From NCBI GenBank assembly GCA_964244065.1, contig CAXTHH010000021.1, positions 1-24,100 on the forward strand: 24,100 nucleotides of DNA. The letters are read 5' to 3'. The notes under the pieces were generated by a model that was not told the origin of the DNA, did no database searches, and worked only from the letters and a program-made list of their open reading frames with translations. Shown in pieces: positions 14,949-21,946 of the stretch. Every line of letters begins with the position of its first letter. Position 1 is the first letter of the stretch. The stretch is from JASLDZ01 sp964244065 (GTDB lineage Bacteria; Pseudomonadota; Alphaproteobacteria; Caulobacterales; Caulobacteraceae). The position numbers were made by a program, and so were the translations under genes.

Positions 14949-16285
14949 GCCACGGCCGCCTGAACGGGGTTGGTTGCGATGTCCGCGGCGGTCGCCCGGG
15001 CGGTTCCGGGGCTCTCGATGCGCGCGGCCAGCATGGCGGCCGCCAGGAACAGCGCCGCCTCCCCGACGAACACCGCCAGGAAGGCCGGCCCGTCCGCGTG
15101 CAGCACCCCGCGCAACACATCCACGCCCGTAGCTCCAATGAAGCCGCCGCCGGCGAAGCCCGCCGCCTGCGCCGCGCCCCACACGCCCATGCGCACGCCC
15201 TCGCGCCCGCCCCCGTCCGCCCCCGCCAAGCCCATCATCGAGCCGATGGCGGCGACGGCGAACACGCCGTTGGCCAGACCCAGCACGAACACGGTGGGGG
15301 CGAGCGGCCACGACGGCCCCACCGCGCTCGCCGCCGAAAGCCCCATCAGCGCCGCCGCCGAGCCGACGCAGCCCGCGATGGTGAAGCCGCGCATCCAGGT
15401 GCGCCGCTTGTCGCCGAAGCGCGAGCCCAGGAGGCCCACCGCGATCATGCCCAGCAGCACGCCGCCGTGCTGCACAGAGGACAGCTGCGTCGACTGGCCG
15501 GGCGTCATGCCGAACACCAGGCCCGCGAACGGCTCCAGGATCAGGTCTTGCGCGCTGTAGGCCAGCATCGACACCAGAACGAAGATCGTGAAGCGCCGCG
15601 CCAGCCCGTCCGACCACATCTCGGCGAGCGCCTCCCGGAAGGGGAGCTTGGCGCGGCCGTGCGCCGGGTCGGCCAGGGCCGTCGTGCCCGCCTCCACGCC
15701 CCAGATGGCCAGAAGGGTCAGCACGAAGGCGATCCCCGCCACACCCGACGCCACCATCGCCAGCCGCTGCGGCGAGAAGGGCTGCAGCAGCGCGCCGCTC
15801 ACCCCGGCCGAGACCACGATCCCGACGATCATCATGATCCAGGTCGTCGCCGCCGCCGCCGGCCGCCGGGTGGGGGCCGTGCGCGAGGCCAGCAGCGCCA
15901 GCAGCGACGTCCCCGCGGCGCCCACGCCCGCGCCGATCAGGCTGAAGCCGGCCAGCGCCAGCAGGATCCCGAGCGCCAGGTTGCTCTTCAGCATCAGCGT
16001 GGCGTCCGTGGCGATTACGGCGCCGAGCGCGAGCACGCCCATCCCGCCGATGATCCAGGGCGTGCGCCGCGCGCCGAGGTCCGACCCGTGGCCCCACCTG
16101 GGCCGCGACAGCTGCACCACGTAGTGCCAGGCCACGAAGGCCGCGGGCAGCATGGCGGGCATGGCCGCCTCCACCACCATCACCCGGTTCAGCGTGGAGG
16201 TGGTCAAGGCCACCACCGCCCCGAGCGCGCTCTGCACCAGGCCCAGGCGCACCACGCCCAGCCAGCTTAACGGTCTCGTGCTCAT
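14945..16285 (-). CDS. BCH/PucC-family major facilitator protein (bch2-like)
   Basis: The 446-residue product is a 12-helix MFS protein of the PucC/LhaA (BCH) family. It sits between bchG and bchP, as does the Rhodobacter capsulatus gene known as orf428 or bch2. Features are the N-terminal LGVVRLGLVQSALGAVVAL, STLNRVMVVEAAMPAMLPA, and YSAQDLILEPFAGLVFGM at mid-protein. Family members help assemble light-harvesting complexes or deliver pigment; this one may hand over bacteriochlorophyll, which is inferred. Start and stop overlap both neighbours as ATGA, so bchG, this gene and bchP are tightly coupled. LhaA and PucC proper would lie elsewhere. Confidence 0.9.
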   Translation of the reverse strand: MSTRPLSWLGVVRLGLVQSALGAVVALTTSTLNRVMVVEAAMPAMLPAAFVAWHYVVQLSRPRWGHGSDLGARRTPWIIGGMGVLALGAVIATDATLMLKSNLALGILLALAGFSLIGAGVGAAGTSLLALLASRTAPTRRPAAAATTWIMMIVGIVVSAGVSGALLQPFSPQRLAMVASGVAGIAFVLTLLAIWGVEAGTTALADPAHGRAKLPFREALAEMWSDGLARRFTIFVLVSMLAYSAQDLILEPFAGLVFGMTPGQSTQLSSVQHGGVLLGMIAVGLLGSRFGDKRRTWMRGFTIAGCVGSAAALMGLSAASAVGPSWPLAPTVFVLGLANGVFAVAAIGSMMGLAGADGGGREGVRMGVWGAAQAAGFAGGGFIGATGVDVLRGVLHADGPAFLAVFVGEAALFLAAAMLAARIESPGTARATAADIATNPVQAAVA

Positions 16286-17223
16286 GCGAAGGCGCCCGGA
16301 TGCAGGAGGTGGAGGTGTGCGGCCAAGCCCAGCCCGGCGGCCAGCATGCCCAGAACGTAGAGCGAGGTGCCCGTGGCGTTGTACCAGGGGGCGAACTTGG
16401 CCGGATCGCGCAGCAGCCGCAGCATCAGGCGCGCCTGCACGCCCAGCGACAGCGTCACGGCGCCCGCGGCGACCGGCTGGCCCCAGGTCAGCAGCAGGGC
16501 GATCACGACCACCTGCGGCGCGGCCATGATCAGGCAGGCCAGCTGGGCGGCGGCTTCGACCCCCAGGTCGACGGGCACGGACAGCACGCCCATGCGGCGG
16601 TCGCCCTCCACCGCCTTGAAGTCGTTCAGGACCATGATGCCGATCGCGCCGAGAGCGTAGAGCGCCGCCGTGGCGATGATGGACATGTCCGGCAGGCCGC
16701 CCTTCATCGCCGCGGCGCCGGTGAACCAGGCCAGCCCCTCGTAGCAGAGCGCCACGGCGGCCGGTCCCCACCAGCCGCGCGCCTTCAGCCGAAGCGGCGG
16801 GGCGCTGTAGGTCAAGGCAAGGAGCAGGCCCAAGACGGTCGCGCCCAGCACCCATGCGCCCAGCACGGCGGCGAGCCCCATGGACAGGGCGCTCCAGACG
16901 ACACCTATGGCCAACCCCCAGCGCCCGGGAATGCGGCCGGAGGGTATGGGCCGGTCCGGCTCGTTGATGGCGTCGACGTGGCGGTCGAACCAGTCGTTCA
17001 CCGCCTGGCTGGTGGCGCACACCGCAGGCCCCGCGAGCACGATCCCGCACAGGGCCACGGGCCAGCGCTGCACTAGAGGCTCGCCCGAGGAGACGACCCC
17101 GCACATGAACGCCCACATGGGCGCGAACCAGGTGATCGGCTTCAGGAGTTCGAGCACCGCGGCGGGGGAGGGCCCGCGGCGGGCGTTCGGCCCTCCATCG
17201 AGCGTCAGGGGCACGCTGCTCAT
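16282..17223 (-). CDS. bchG: Bacteriochlorophyll synthase BchG
   Basis: BchG esterifies bacteriochlorophyllide a with geranylgeranyl or phytyl diphosphate at the membrane. The 313-residue product is a UbiA-family prenyltransferase. It has ELLKPITWFAPMWAFMCGVV near the N terminus, the diphosphate-binding NDWFDRHVDAINEPDRPIPS (residues about 76-95) and the second aspartate motif VLNDFKAVEGDRRMGVLSVP. The ATG at 17223 gives the usual N terminus; extending further upstream would run through a PpsR palindrome. That start has almost no room for a leader if the promoter-like sequence just upstream is used. It follows ppsR by 60 bp and overlaps the next gene. Confidence 0.96.
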   Translation of the reverse strand: MSSVPLTLDGGPNARRGPSPAAVLELLKPITWFAPMWAFMCGVVSSGEPLVQRWPVALCGIVLAGPAVCATSQAVNDWFDRHVDAINEPDRPIPSGRIPGRWGLAIGVVWSALSMGLAAVLGAWVLGATVLGLLLALTYSAPPLRLKARGWWGPAAVALCYEGLAWFTGAAAMKGGLPDMSIIATAALYALGAIGIMVLNDFKAVEGDRRMGVLSVPVDLGVEAAAQLACLIMAAPQVVVIALLLTWGQPVAAGAVTLSLGVQARLMLRLLRDPAKFAPWYNATGTSLYVLGMLAAGLGLAAHLHLLHPGAFA

Positions 17224-17230
17224 GACGCGA

Positions 17231-17259
17231 TGGTTATGGATGACACTGCGAAGTGTCAA
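17231..17259 (-). promoter_or_regulatory. Candidate bchG promoter
   Basis: On the minus strand TTGACA (17259-17254) is followed after 17 bp by TAACCA (17236-17231). The expected start of transcription is at or next to the bchG ATG (17223), implying a very short or absent leader. The -35 overlaps the PpsR palindrome. Confidence 0.45.
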
Positions 17260-17271
17260 CCGCGCGTTACA
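17254..17271. promoter_or_regulatory. PpsR/CrtJ-type operator upstream of bchG
   Basis: TGTCAACCGCGCGTTACA is a TGT-N12-ACA palindrome in the 60 bp between ppsR and bchG. Read towards bchG it ends in TTGACA. A partial second site (17228-17245, ending GACA) lies exactly 8 bp away, and TGACACT/AGTGTCA form an inverted repeat at 17241-17258. It could also feed back on ppsR output, since ppsR ends just upstream. Confidence 0.7.
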
Positions 17272-17283
17272 GCGCGCGGCGCG

Positions 17284-18717
17284 TCAGTCGGCCGCGCCGG
17301 CGCCGCTGCCGAGGCCGAAGCGGTTCAGCTTCGAGTAGAGGCTCTGGCGACTCAGGCCGAGCACCTCCGCGGCGGAGGCGCGGTTGTTCTTGGTCAGCTC
17401 CAGCGCCGCTTCAATGCAGAGGCGCTCGACCAGATCCGTGGTCTCCCGCACGAGCTCCTTCAGCGTCATGCGGCCCACCAGTTCCGTCATCTGCTCGACC
17501 GAGCGGCGAAGCTCGGGGGCGGCGTGCGGACGCTCGTTCAGGCGCCGGTCGATCAGGCGGATGGTGAAGCCGAACACGGCGCCGTCGCCCTCGGGAGCCG
17601 CAGCCGCGGAGACCTCGACGTCCTCGCCCTGGCCGTAGTCGCCGCGCAGGAGCGTGCGGAAGTTGCGCACGGTCCCGTGCTCGCGCAGGGCGTCGAGCAG
17701 GATGTTGCGCTCCAGGCCCGCGCGGCCGAGGAAGTCGGCGAGCGACCGCCCGAGCGCCTGCGCCGGCGAGCCGAGGCCCGTCATGTCGAGGAAGGCGGCG
17801 TTGGCCGCCAGGATGCTCATCTCGCCGTCGGCCAGCACGAAGGCGTCGGGGATGCGCTCCAGCACGGCGCGCAGGTCGGGCCCACGCTCCCCGGGTCCGA
17901 CGTCCGCCTCGGACCGGCCGAGCCGGATCAGGACGTAGCTCATCCGATCCTGTCGGAAGGGCGAGGCGGAGGCGACCAGGGTCTCGCCTCGGCTCGAGAG
18001 CTGCATCTGCGCCGGCGACGTGCGGCCCGCCGACTGCGCCAGGGCCACGAGCGAGGCGGCGTCGTCGCGACTGCCGCGATCGAAAAGCCCGGTGAAGCCC
18101 TCGCCCGCCAGTTCCGTCCGGGTGTCGCGCAGCAGGTGCTCGGCCGCGGGATTCGCCTCCACGATCCGGCGCGACTGGGCGTCCACCACCAGCACCGCTT
18201 CCCTGGAGAGACGGAACAGCAGCCGGTAGCGGCCTTCCGCATCGCGCAGCTTGGCGTAGTCGCGCTCCAGCGCCTGCTGCGCCTCCACCAGCCGCTGCTG
18301 CAGGGCGGCGGCGTTGCGCTCGTCTCGGCCGATGGCGATCACCTGGCCGTCGCGATCTCCCGCCACGGCCATGAAGCGGACCATCATCGACCGATTGGCC
18401 TCGGTGACCTGGTTGATCTCGCGCCATCGCGGCTTGGCGCTGCTGAAGGCGTCGCGCAACAGGGCGTCGACCTTGGGCCGGCTCTCGATGGTCACGACGT
18501 CGAGCCAGCGGCGATCCAGCCAGGACTGCGCGCCCTCGCGCTCGAGGTCGCCGCTGCCGAGCGCCAGATCGCGAATCACGCCGTCGCGGTCGACCACCAT
18601 GGCGACGTCGCCCGCAGCGGCGGCCAGCCGGCCGGCCGTCTCGGGGGCGAGCGCCCCGATCAGCCCTCGCGGAAAGGCGCCCCTGCCTCCCGCCGCCGTG
18701 GCGACCTTTGCATCCAT
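17284..18717 (-). CDS. ppsR: Photosynthesis gene repressor PpsR/CrtJ
   Basis: PpsR represses bch, crt and puc genes under oxygen by binding TGT-N12-ACA pairs. The 477-residue product has an N-terminal PAS-like region (about 35-130) and a glutamine-containing helical linker (about 133-160, with AAALQQRLVEAQQALERDY). Two PAS domains follow (about 165-265 and 285-400), then a FIS-type helix-turn-helix at the end (about 445-470, NNRASAAEVLGLSRQSLY). Only one cysteine is present, Cys434, in ERLCIEAALEL just before the helix-turn-helix, where the redox cysteine of CrtJ lies. A second cysteine as in the Rhodobacter PAS region is absent. It lies 45 bp after ppaA/aerR, and its target sites occur at several promoters in this window. 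Confidence 0.96.
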   Translation of the reverse strand: MDAKVATAAGGRGAFPRGLIGALAPETAGRLAAAAGDVAMVVDRDGVIRDLALGSGDLEREGAQSWLDRRWLDVVTIESRPKVDALLRDAFSSAKPRWREINQVTEANRSMMVRFMAVAGDRDGQVIAIGRDERNAAALQQRLVEAQQALERDYAKLRDAEGRYRLLFRLSREAVLVVDAQSRRIVEANPAAEHLLRDTRTELAGEGFTGLFDRGSRDDAASLVALAQSAGRTSPAQMQLSSRGETLVASASPFRQDRMSYVLIRLGRSEADVGPGERGPDLRAVLERIPDAFVLADGEMSILAANAAFLDMTGLGSPAQALGRSLADFLGRAGLERNILLDALREHGTVRNFRTLLRGDYGQGEDVEVSAAAAPEGDGAVFGFTIRLIDRRLNERPHAAPELRRSVEQMTELVGRMTLKELVRETTDLVERLCIEAALELTKNNRASAAEVLGLSRQSLYSKLNRFGLGSGAGAAD

Positions 18718-18762
18718 GTCGTGGTGAGCACCTTCCGCCTGAACCGCCTCCAGTTTGACGTC

Positions 18763-19650
18763 TCAGGCGATGGCCGGACGCTTTACAGCCTTGTCTGCGA
18801 CAGACAAGGCGGCCGAGGCGGACGGAGCGTAGGCGTCCGCGCCGACGGTGGCGACCAGTTCGGGGTCGTCCCCGAACAGGCGGCCGCCGACCAGAACGAA
18901 CAGCCGCGGATTGAGCGAGCCCTTGCGCACGAGCGCGATCGTCGACGCCACCTCGGTGACCGGAGCATCGGCCATGGCGCTCAGGCCGAGCACGTCGAAC
19001 CAGTCCAGCGCGACCGCCTGGGCGGCGTCCTCGCGCGTGGCGGCGGTGTTCAGCCATGTGCGCCAGCCGGCGCGGCGGAACTGGTCCTCCACCAGCGACA
19101 GGCCGAAGGCGTGCTGTTCGCCCGGCGCCGTGACGAAGCAGGCCGCGTGCCCGGCGGGCTCCACGCCGCGAGTGGGGAAGCTGACGGCCAGGCCCCGCAC
19201 GACCTGGTGAAGCCGGCTCAGCGCGATGGTCACGTCGGTGAAGGAGACCGCGTCCTCCATCCAGTCGTCGCCCAACCGTCGCGCCGCGGCGCCCAGCAGA
19301 TCGACGTAGACGCGCTCCAGCGGAACGCCGTTCAGGAGCAGCGCCCTGACGTAGGCGATCAGCGCCGGCGCCTCGTGCGACAAGGTCATGGCGACGAAGG
19401 CGTCCAGCGCCTCCGGATCCAGAGCGGCGGGCGCCTGCTCGGTCGCCTCCGGCTCGGGGGAGGCGTGCGCCAGCATGAGGCGCGGGATGATCTCGCTCTC
19501 GATCATGCGGGCGAGGTCGGCTGCGGAGTGCTGGCGGGGCCGCGGCTGCGGGAACGCCAGGGGACTTGACCAGCCGCGCTCCCGGACGGGCTCCGCATCT
19601 GCGAGCTTCCGACCCGTTGCCGCCTTCTGCGACGAAACCATTCCGATCAT
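18763..19650 (-). CDS. ppaA: PpaA/AerR cobalamin-binding regulator of PpsR
   Basis: PpaA/AerR binds cobalamin through a SCHIC-type domain and modulates PpsR/CrtJ in response to light. The 295-residue product has a variable N terminus rich in Pro and Arg (1-45). A helical region (about 75-155) has WMEDAVSFTDVTIALSRLHQ, and a Rossmann-like cobalamin domain (about 165-280) has CFVTAPGEQHAFGLSLVEDQ with His180, then LDWFDVLGLSA and NPRLFVLVGGRLF. The ATG at 19650 follows GAGGGGGCGGA; an in-frame ATG three codons on is an alternative. It precedes ppsR and diverges from bchF across 323 bp. Whether it acts as antirepressor or activator cannot be read from sequence. Confidence 0.92.
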   Translation of the reverse strand: MIGMVSSQKAATGRKLADAEPVRERGWSSPLAFPQPRPRQHSAADLARMIESEIIPRLMLAHASPEPEATEQAPAALDPEALDAFVAMTLSHEAPALIAYVRALLLNGVPLERVYVDLLGAAARRLGDDWMEDAVSFTDVTIALSRLHQVVRGLAVSFPTRGVEPAGHAACFVTAPGEQHAFGLSLVEDQFRRAGWRTWLNTAATREDAAQAVALDWFDVLGLSAMADAPVTEVASTIALVRKGSLNPRLFVLVGGRLFGDDPELVATVGADAYAPSASAALSVADKAVKRPAIA

Positions 19651-19879
19651 TCCGCCCCCTCTTCCGAAGATACGGCTCGGTGAACGAACCGCCTCTCTGG
19701 ATGCTGCTGTCGTAGGTCCGGGCGGGCTCTCTCCACGTCGCTCGGTTCACGCTGACCCGCCTGATCGGGATCGCCCGTGTGGGCGTCCGGATGGCGGTGG
19801 AGTCACCCCATCACGAAAAAGCGACATCGGCAACGCCTCTTCCAACGTGTCACGGCGGGTTCGACATCAATGTCAAAAG

Positions 19880-19897
19880 TGTCTAGCTGGATTGACG
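19880..19897. promoter_or_regulatory. Near-consensus PpsR site upstream of bchF
   Basis: TGTCTAGCTGGATTGACG has the correct N10 spacing and differs from TGTC-N10-GACA only at the last base. It lies 10 bp before the -35 of the candidate bchF promoter. GACA at 19897-19900 gives an alternative pairing with N13. Confidence 0.5.
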
Positions 19898-19907
19898 ACA
19901 TACCTGA

Positions 19908-19937
19908 TTGACACCGCCGCTCGGCCGGCTCTAGGGT
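19908..19937 (+). promoter_or_regulatory. Candidate bchF promoter
   Basis: TTGACA (19908-19913) is followed after 18 bp by TAGGGT (19932-19937), or after 17 bp by CTAGGG. The leader to the bchF ATG would be about 30 nt and includes AGGGA as a ribosome binding site. Confidence 0.5.
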
Positions 19938-19973
19938 CGTGAACTGTCACCCATCAGTTGCAGGGACCGGGCC

Positions 19974-20657
19974 ATGGAAGTCGACCGTTACGCCCGCCCG
20001 GATGAGCGCCCGCAGCGATTCTCGGGCGCTCCTTCTTCCGGAACGGGGTTCCTGGAGACCTGGCTCGAAAGCTTGGCGCCGTCGCCCTGGGGCGCGCATG
20101 CGGGTATCAGCCCCTGGGGCGCGCATGCGGCCGCGGCGTCGTCGCCCACCAGCGACTTGACGCCTCTGCCAAAAAGCAAGCGCGCCCCCCTGTACACGCC
20201 CTCGCAGCGGGTGCGGCGGGACGCCTCCCGGTGGACCCTCGTCCAGGCCGTGCTCGCCCCGATGCAGTTCGCGATCTGTGCGGCGAGCCTGCTCCTGATC
20301 GTGCGCTACCTGGTCACGGGCGAGGGCTACGGCCTGGCCACCGGGTCGATCCTGCTCAAGACGGCCGCGCTCTACGCGATCATGGTCACAGGCTCGGCTT
20401 GGGAGAAGGACGTCTTCGGCAAGTGGCTGTTCGCCCCCGCCTTCTTCTGGGAGGACGTGGTGAGCATGGTCGTGATCGCCCTGCAGACGGCGTACGTCGC
20501 CTGCCTGGTGATGGGCTGGGGCTCGCCCGCCGAGCAGATGACCATCGCCATCGCCGCCTACGGCGCCTACGCGGTCAACGCCTCGCAATTCCTCATGAAG
20601 CTGCGCAGCGCGCGCCTCGAAGCCGGCCCCGCTCGCGGCCGGGTGGCGGCGGCCTAG
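19974..20657 (+). CDS. bchF: 2-vinyl bacteriochlorophyllide hydratase BchF, with long N-terminal extension
   Basis: BchF hydrates the 3-vinyl group to 3-hydroxyethyl, the substrate for BchC. The conserved core starts near residue 70 (RAPLYTPSQRVRRDASRWTL) and continues through APMQFAICAASLLLIVRYL, IMVTGSAWEKDVFGKWLFAP and FFWEDVVSMVVIALQTAYVA to QFLMKLRSARLE. It has four likely membrane helices. At 227 residues it is about 60 longer than the roughly 165-residue Rhodobacter enzyme. The extra part is disordered-looking and holds a tandem repeat, SPWGAHAGI-SPWGAHAAA. No other ATG or GTG lies between the extension and the core; AGGGA precedes the ATG at 19974. The stop TAG shares a base with the bchN GTG (TAGTG). 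Confidence 0.94.
   Translation: MEVDRYARPDERPQRFSGAPSSGTGFLETWLESLAPSPWGAHAGISPWGAHAAAASSPTSDLTPLPKSKRAPLYTPSQRVRRDASRWTLVQAVLAPMQFAICAASLLLIVRYLVTGEGYGLATGSILLKTAALYAIMVTGSAWEKDVFGKWLFAPAFFWEDVVSMVVIALQTAYVACLVMGWGSPAEQMTIAIAAYGAYAVNASQFLMKLRSARLEAGPARGRVAAA
20085..20130 (+). repeat. Tandem 27-bp repeat within bchF (19-bp identical blocks)
   Basis: CCCTGGGGCGCGCATGCGG occurs at 20085-20103 and 20112-20130, with a period of 27 bp, or nine codons. It encodes SPWGAHA twice in the N-terminal extension of BchF and keeps the frame. Confidence 0.85.
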
Positions 20658-21946
20658 TGACCCTCCTCGCCACCGCCTTTGACCGCCGCCCCGCCGATCC
20701 CGCGCGGCCGGTGCTGCGCGAGCGCGGGCAGCGCGAGGTGTTCTGCGGCCTGACCTCGATCGTGTGGCTGCACCGCAAGATCCAGGACGCCTTCTTCCTG
20801 GTGGTCGGCTCCCGCACCTGCGCGCACCTGATCCAATCGGCGGCGGGCGTGATGGTGTTCGCCGAGCCCCGCTTCGCCACCGCCATCATGGAGGAGCGCG
20901 ACCTGGCCGGCATGGCCGACGCCGACGCCGAGCTCGACCGCGTGGTGGGCGAGCTCCTGGACCGCCGGCCGGACATCAAGACGCTGTTCCTGGTCGGCTC
21001 CTGCCCGTCGGAGGTGATCAAGCTCGACCTCGGCCGCGCCGCCCAGCGGCTGAACGCCCACCACGCGCCGGCCCTGCGCGTCGTGAACTACTCGGGCAGC
21101 GGCATCGAGACGACCTTCACCCAGGGCGAGGACGCCTGCCTGGCCGCCCTGGTCGACCAGGCGCCCGAGGCGCCCGCGAACGCCGCGCCCTCGCTGCTGG
21201 TCGTGGGCGCCCTGCCGGACATCGTGGAGGACCAGTTCGCCCGCCTGTTCGCCGCCCTCGGCGTGCCGACGGCCTTCTTCCCCGCCCGCCGTTCCGACGC
21301 GATCCCCGCCATCGGCCCGAACACCCGCGTGCTCCTGGCCCAGCCCTTCCTCGGCGACACGGCCGTGAAGCTCGAGGCGCGGGGCGCGCGGCGTCTGGCC
21401 GCACCCTTCCCCTTCGGCGCGGAGGGCACCACCGCCTGGCTGCGCGCCGCCGCCGACGCCTGGGGCGTCGCGCCCGCCGCCTTCAACGCCGTGGTCGCCC
21501 CCGGCCGGGAACGCGCCAAGCGCGCCCTGGAGCGCTCGCGCGCCGTGCTGGAAGGGCGCTCCGTCTTCTTCTTCCCCGACTCGCAGCTGGAGCCGTCGCT
21601 GGCGCGCTTCCTCGGCGGCGAGCTCGGCATGCGCGTGATCGAGGTCGGCACGCCCTACCTGAACCGCGACCTCGTGGCCGCCGAGCTGGAGCAGCTGGCG
21701 CCCGAGACGGTCGTGTCCGAAGGCCAGGACGTGGAGCGCCAGCTCGACCGCTGCCGCGCCGCCCGGCCCGACCTGACCGTCTGCGGCCTCGGCCTCGCCA
21801 ACCCGCTGGAAGCGGCGGGGCTGGCGACCAAGTGGTCCATCGAACTGGTGTTCTCGCCCGTGCACGGCTTCGACCAGGCGGGCGACCTCGCCGCCCTGTT
21901 CGCCCGCCCGCTGCAGCGCCGCGCGCTCCTGGCGGCCGCCGCATGA
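20657..21946 (+). CDS. bchN: Light-independent protochlorophyllide reductase subunit N (BchN)
   Basis: BchN and BchB form the catalytic NB protein of dark-operative protochlorophyllide reductase, which reduces ring D with electrons from BchL. The 429-residue product is nitrogenase-like. Cys30 (VFCGLTSIVWLHRKIQDAFF), Cys55 (GSRTCAHLIQSAAGVMVFAE) and Cys116 (LVGSCPSEVIKLDL) match the three cysteines that hold the NB [4Fe-4S] cluster. NYSGSGIETTFTQGED and GLGLANPLEAAGLATKWSIE are further family blocks. The GTG at 20657 overlaps the bchF stop, and the gene's own stop overlaps bchB as ATGA. Confidence 0.97.
   Translation: MTLLATAFDRRPADPARPVLRERGQREVFCGLTSIVWLHRKIQDAFFLVVGSRTCAHLIQSAAGVMVFAEPRFATAIMEERDLAGMADADAELDRVVGELLDRRPDIKTLFLVGSCPSEVIKLDLGRAAQRLNAHHAPALRVVNYSGSGIETTFTQGEDACLAALVDQAPEAPANAAPSLLVVGALPDIVEDQFARLFAALGVPTAFFPARRSDAIPAIGPNTRVLLAQPFLGDTAVKLEARGARRLAAPFPFGAEGTTAWLRAAADAWGVAPAAFNAVVAPGRERAKRALERSRAVLEGRSVFFFPDSQLEPSLARFLGGELGMRVIEVGTPYLNRDLVAAELEQLAPETVVSEGQDVERQLDRCRAARPDLTVCGLGLANPLEAAGLATKWSIELVFSPVHGFDQAGDLAALFARPLQRRALLAAAA

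Larger units (their letters stand above)
19651..19973. promoter_or_regulatory. Divergent ppaA/bchF regulatory region
   Basis: This 323-bp gap has no gene that I can support. The left part (19651-19840) is ordinary GC-rich sequence. The part from 19848 to 19913 is AT-richer and holds six PpsR half-sites: TGTC at 19848, 19871 and 19880; GACA at 19863, 19897 and 19910. The closest to a standard operator is TGTC-N10-GACG (19880-19897). GACAT-CA-ATGTC (19863-19874) is a short inverted repeat. The bchF promoter follows. Confidence 0.6.

Noticed and set aside
17224..17259. Longer bchG from an upstream TTG
   Set aside because: It would translate the PpsR palindrome and the -35 box. The ATG at 17223 gives the usual BchG N terminus.
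19388..19942. Possible extra plus-strand gene overlapping ppaA and the bchF upstream region
   Set aside because: It runs opposite to ppaA and then through the half-site and promoter region, with no family similarity or ribosome binding site.
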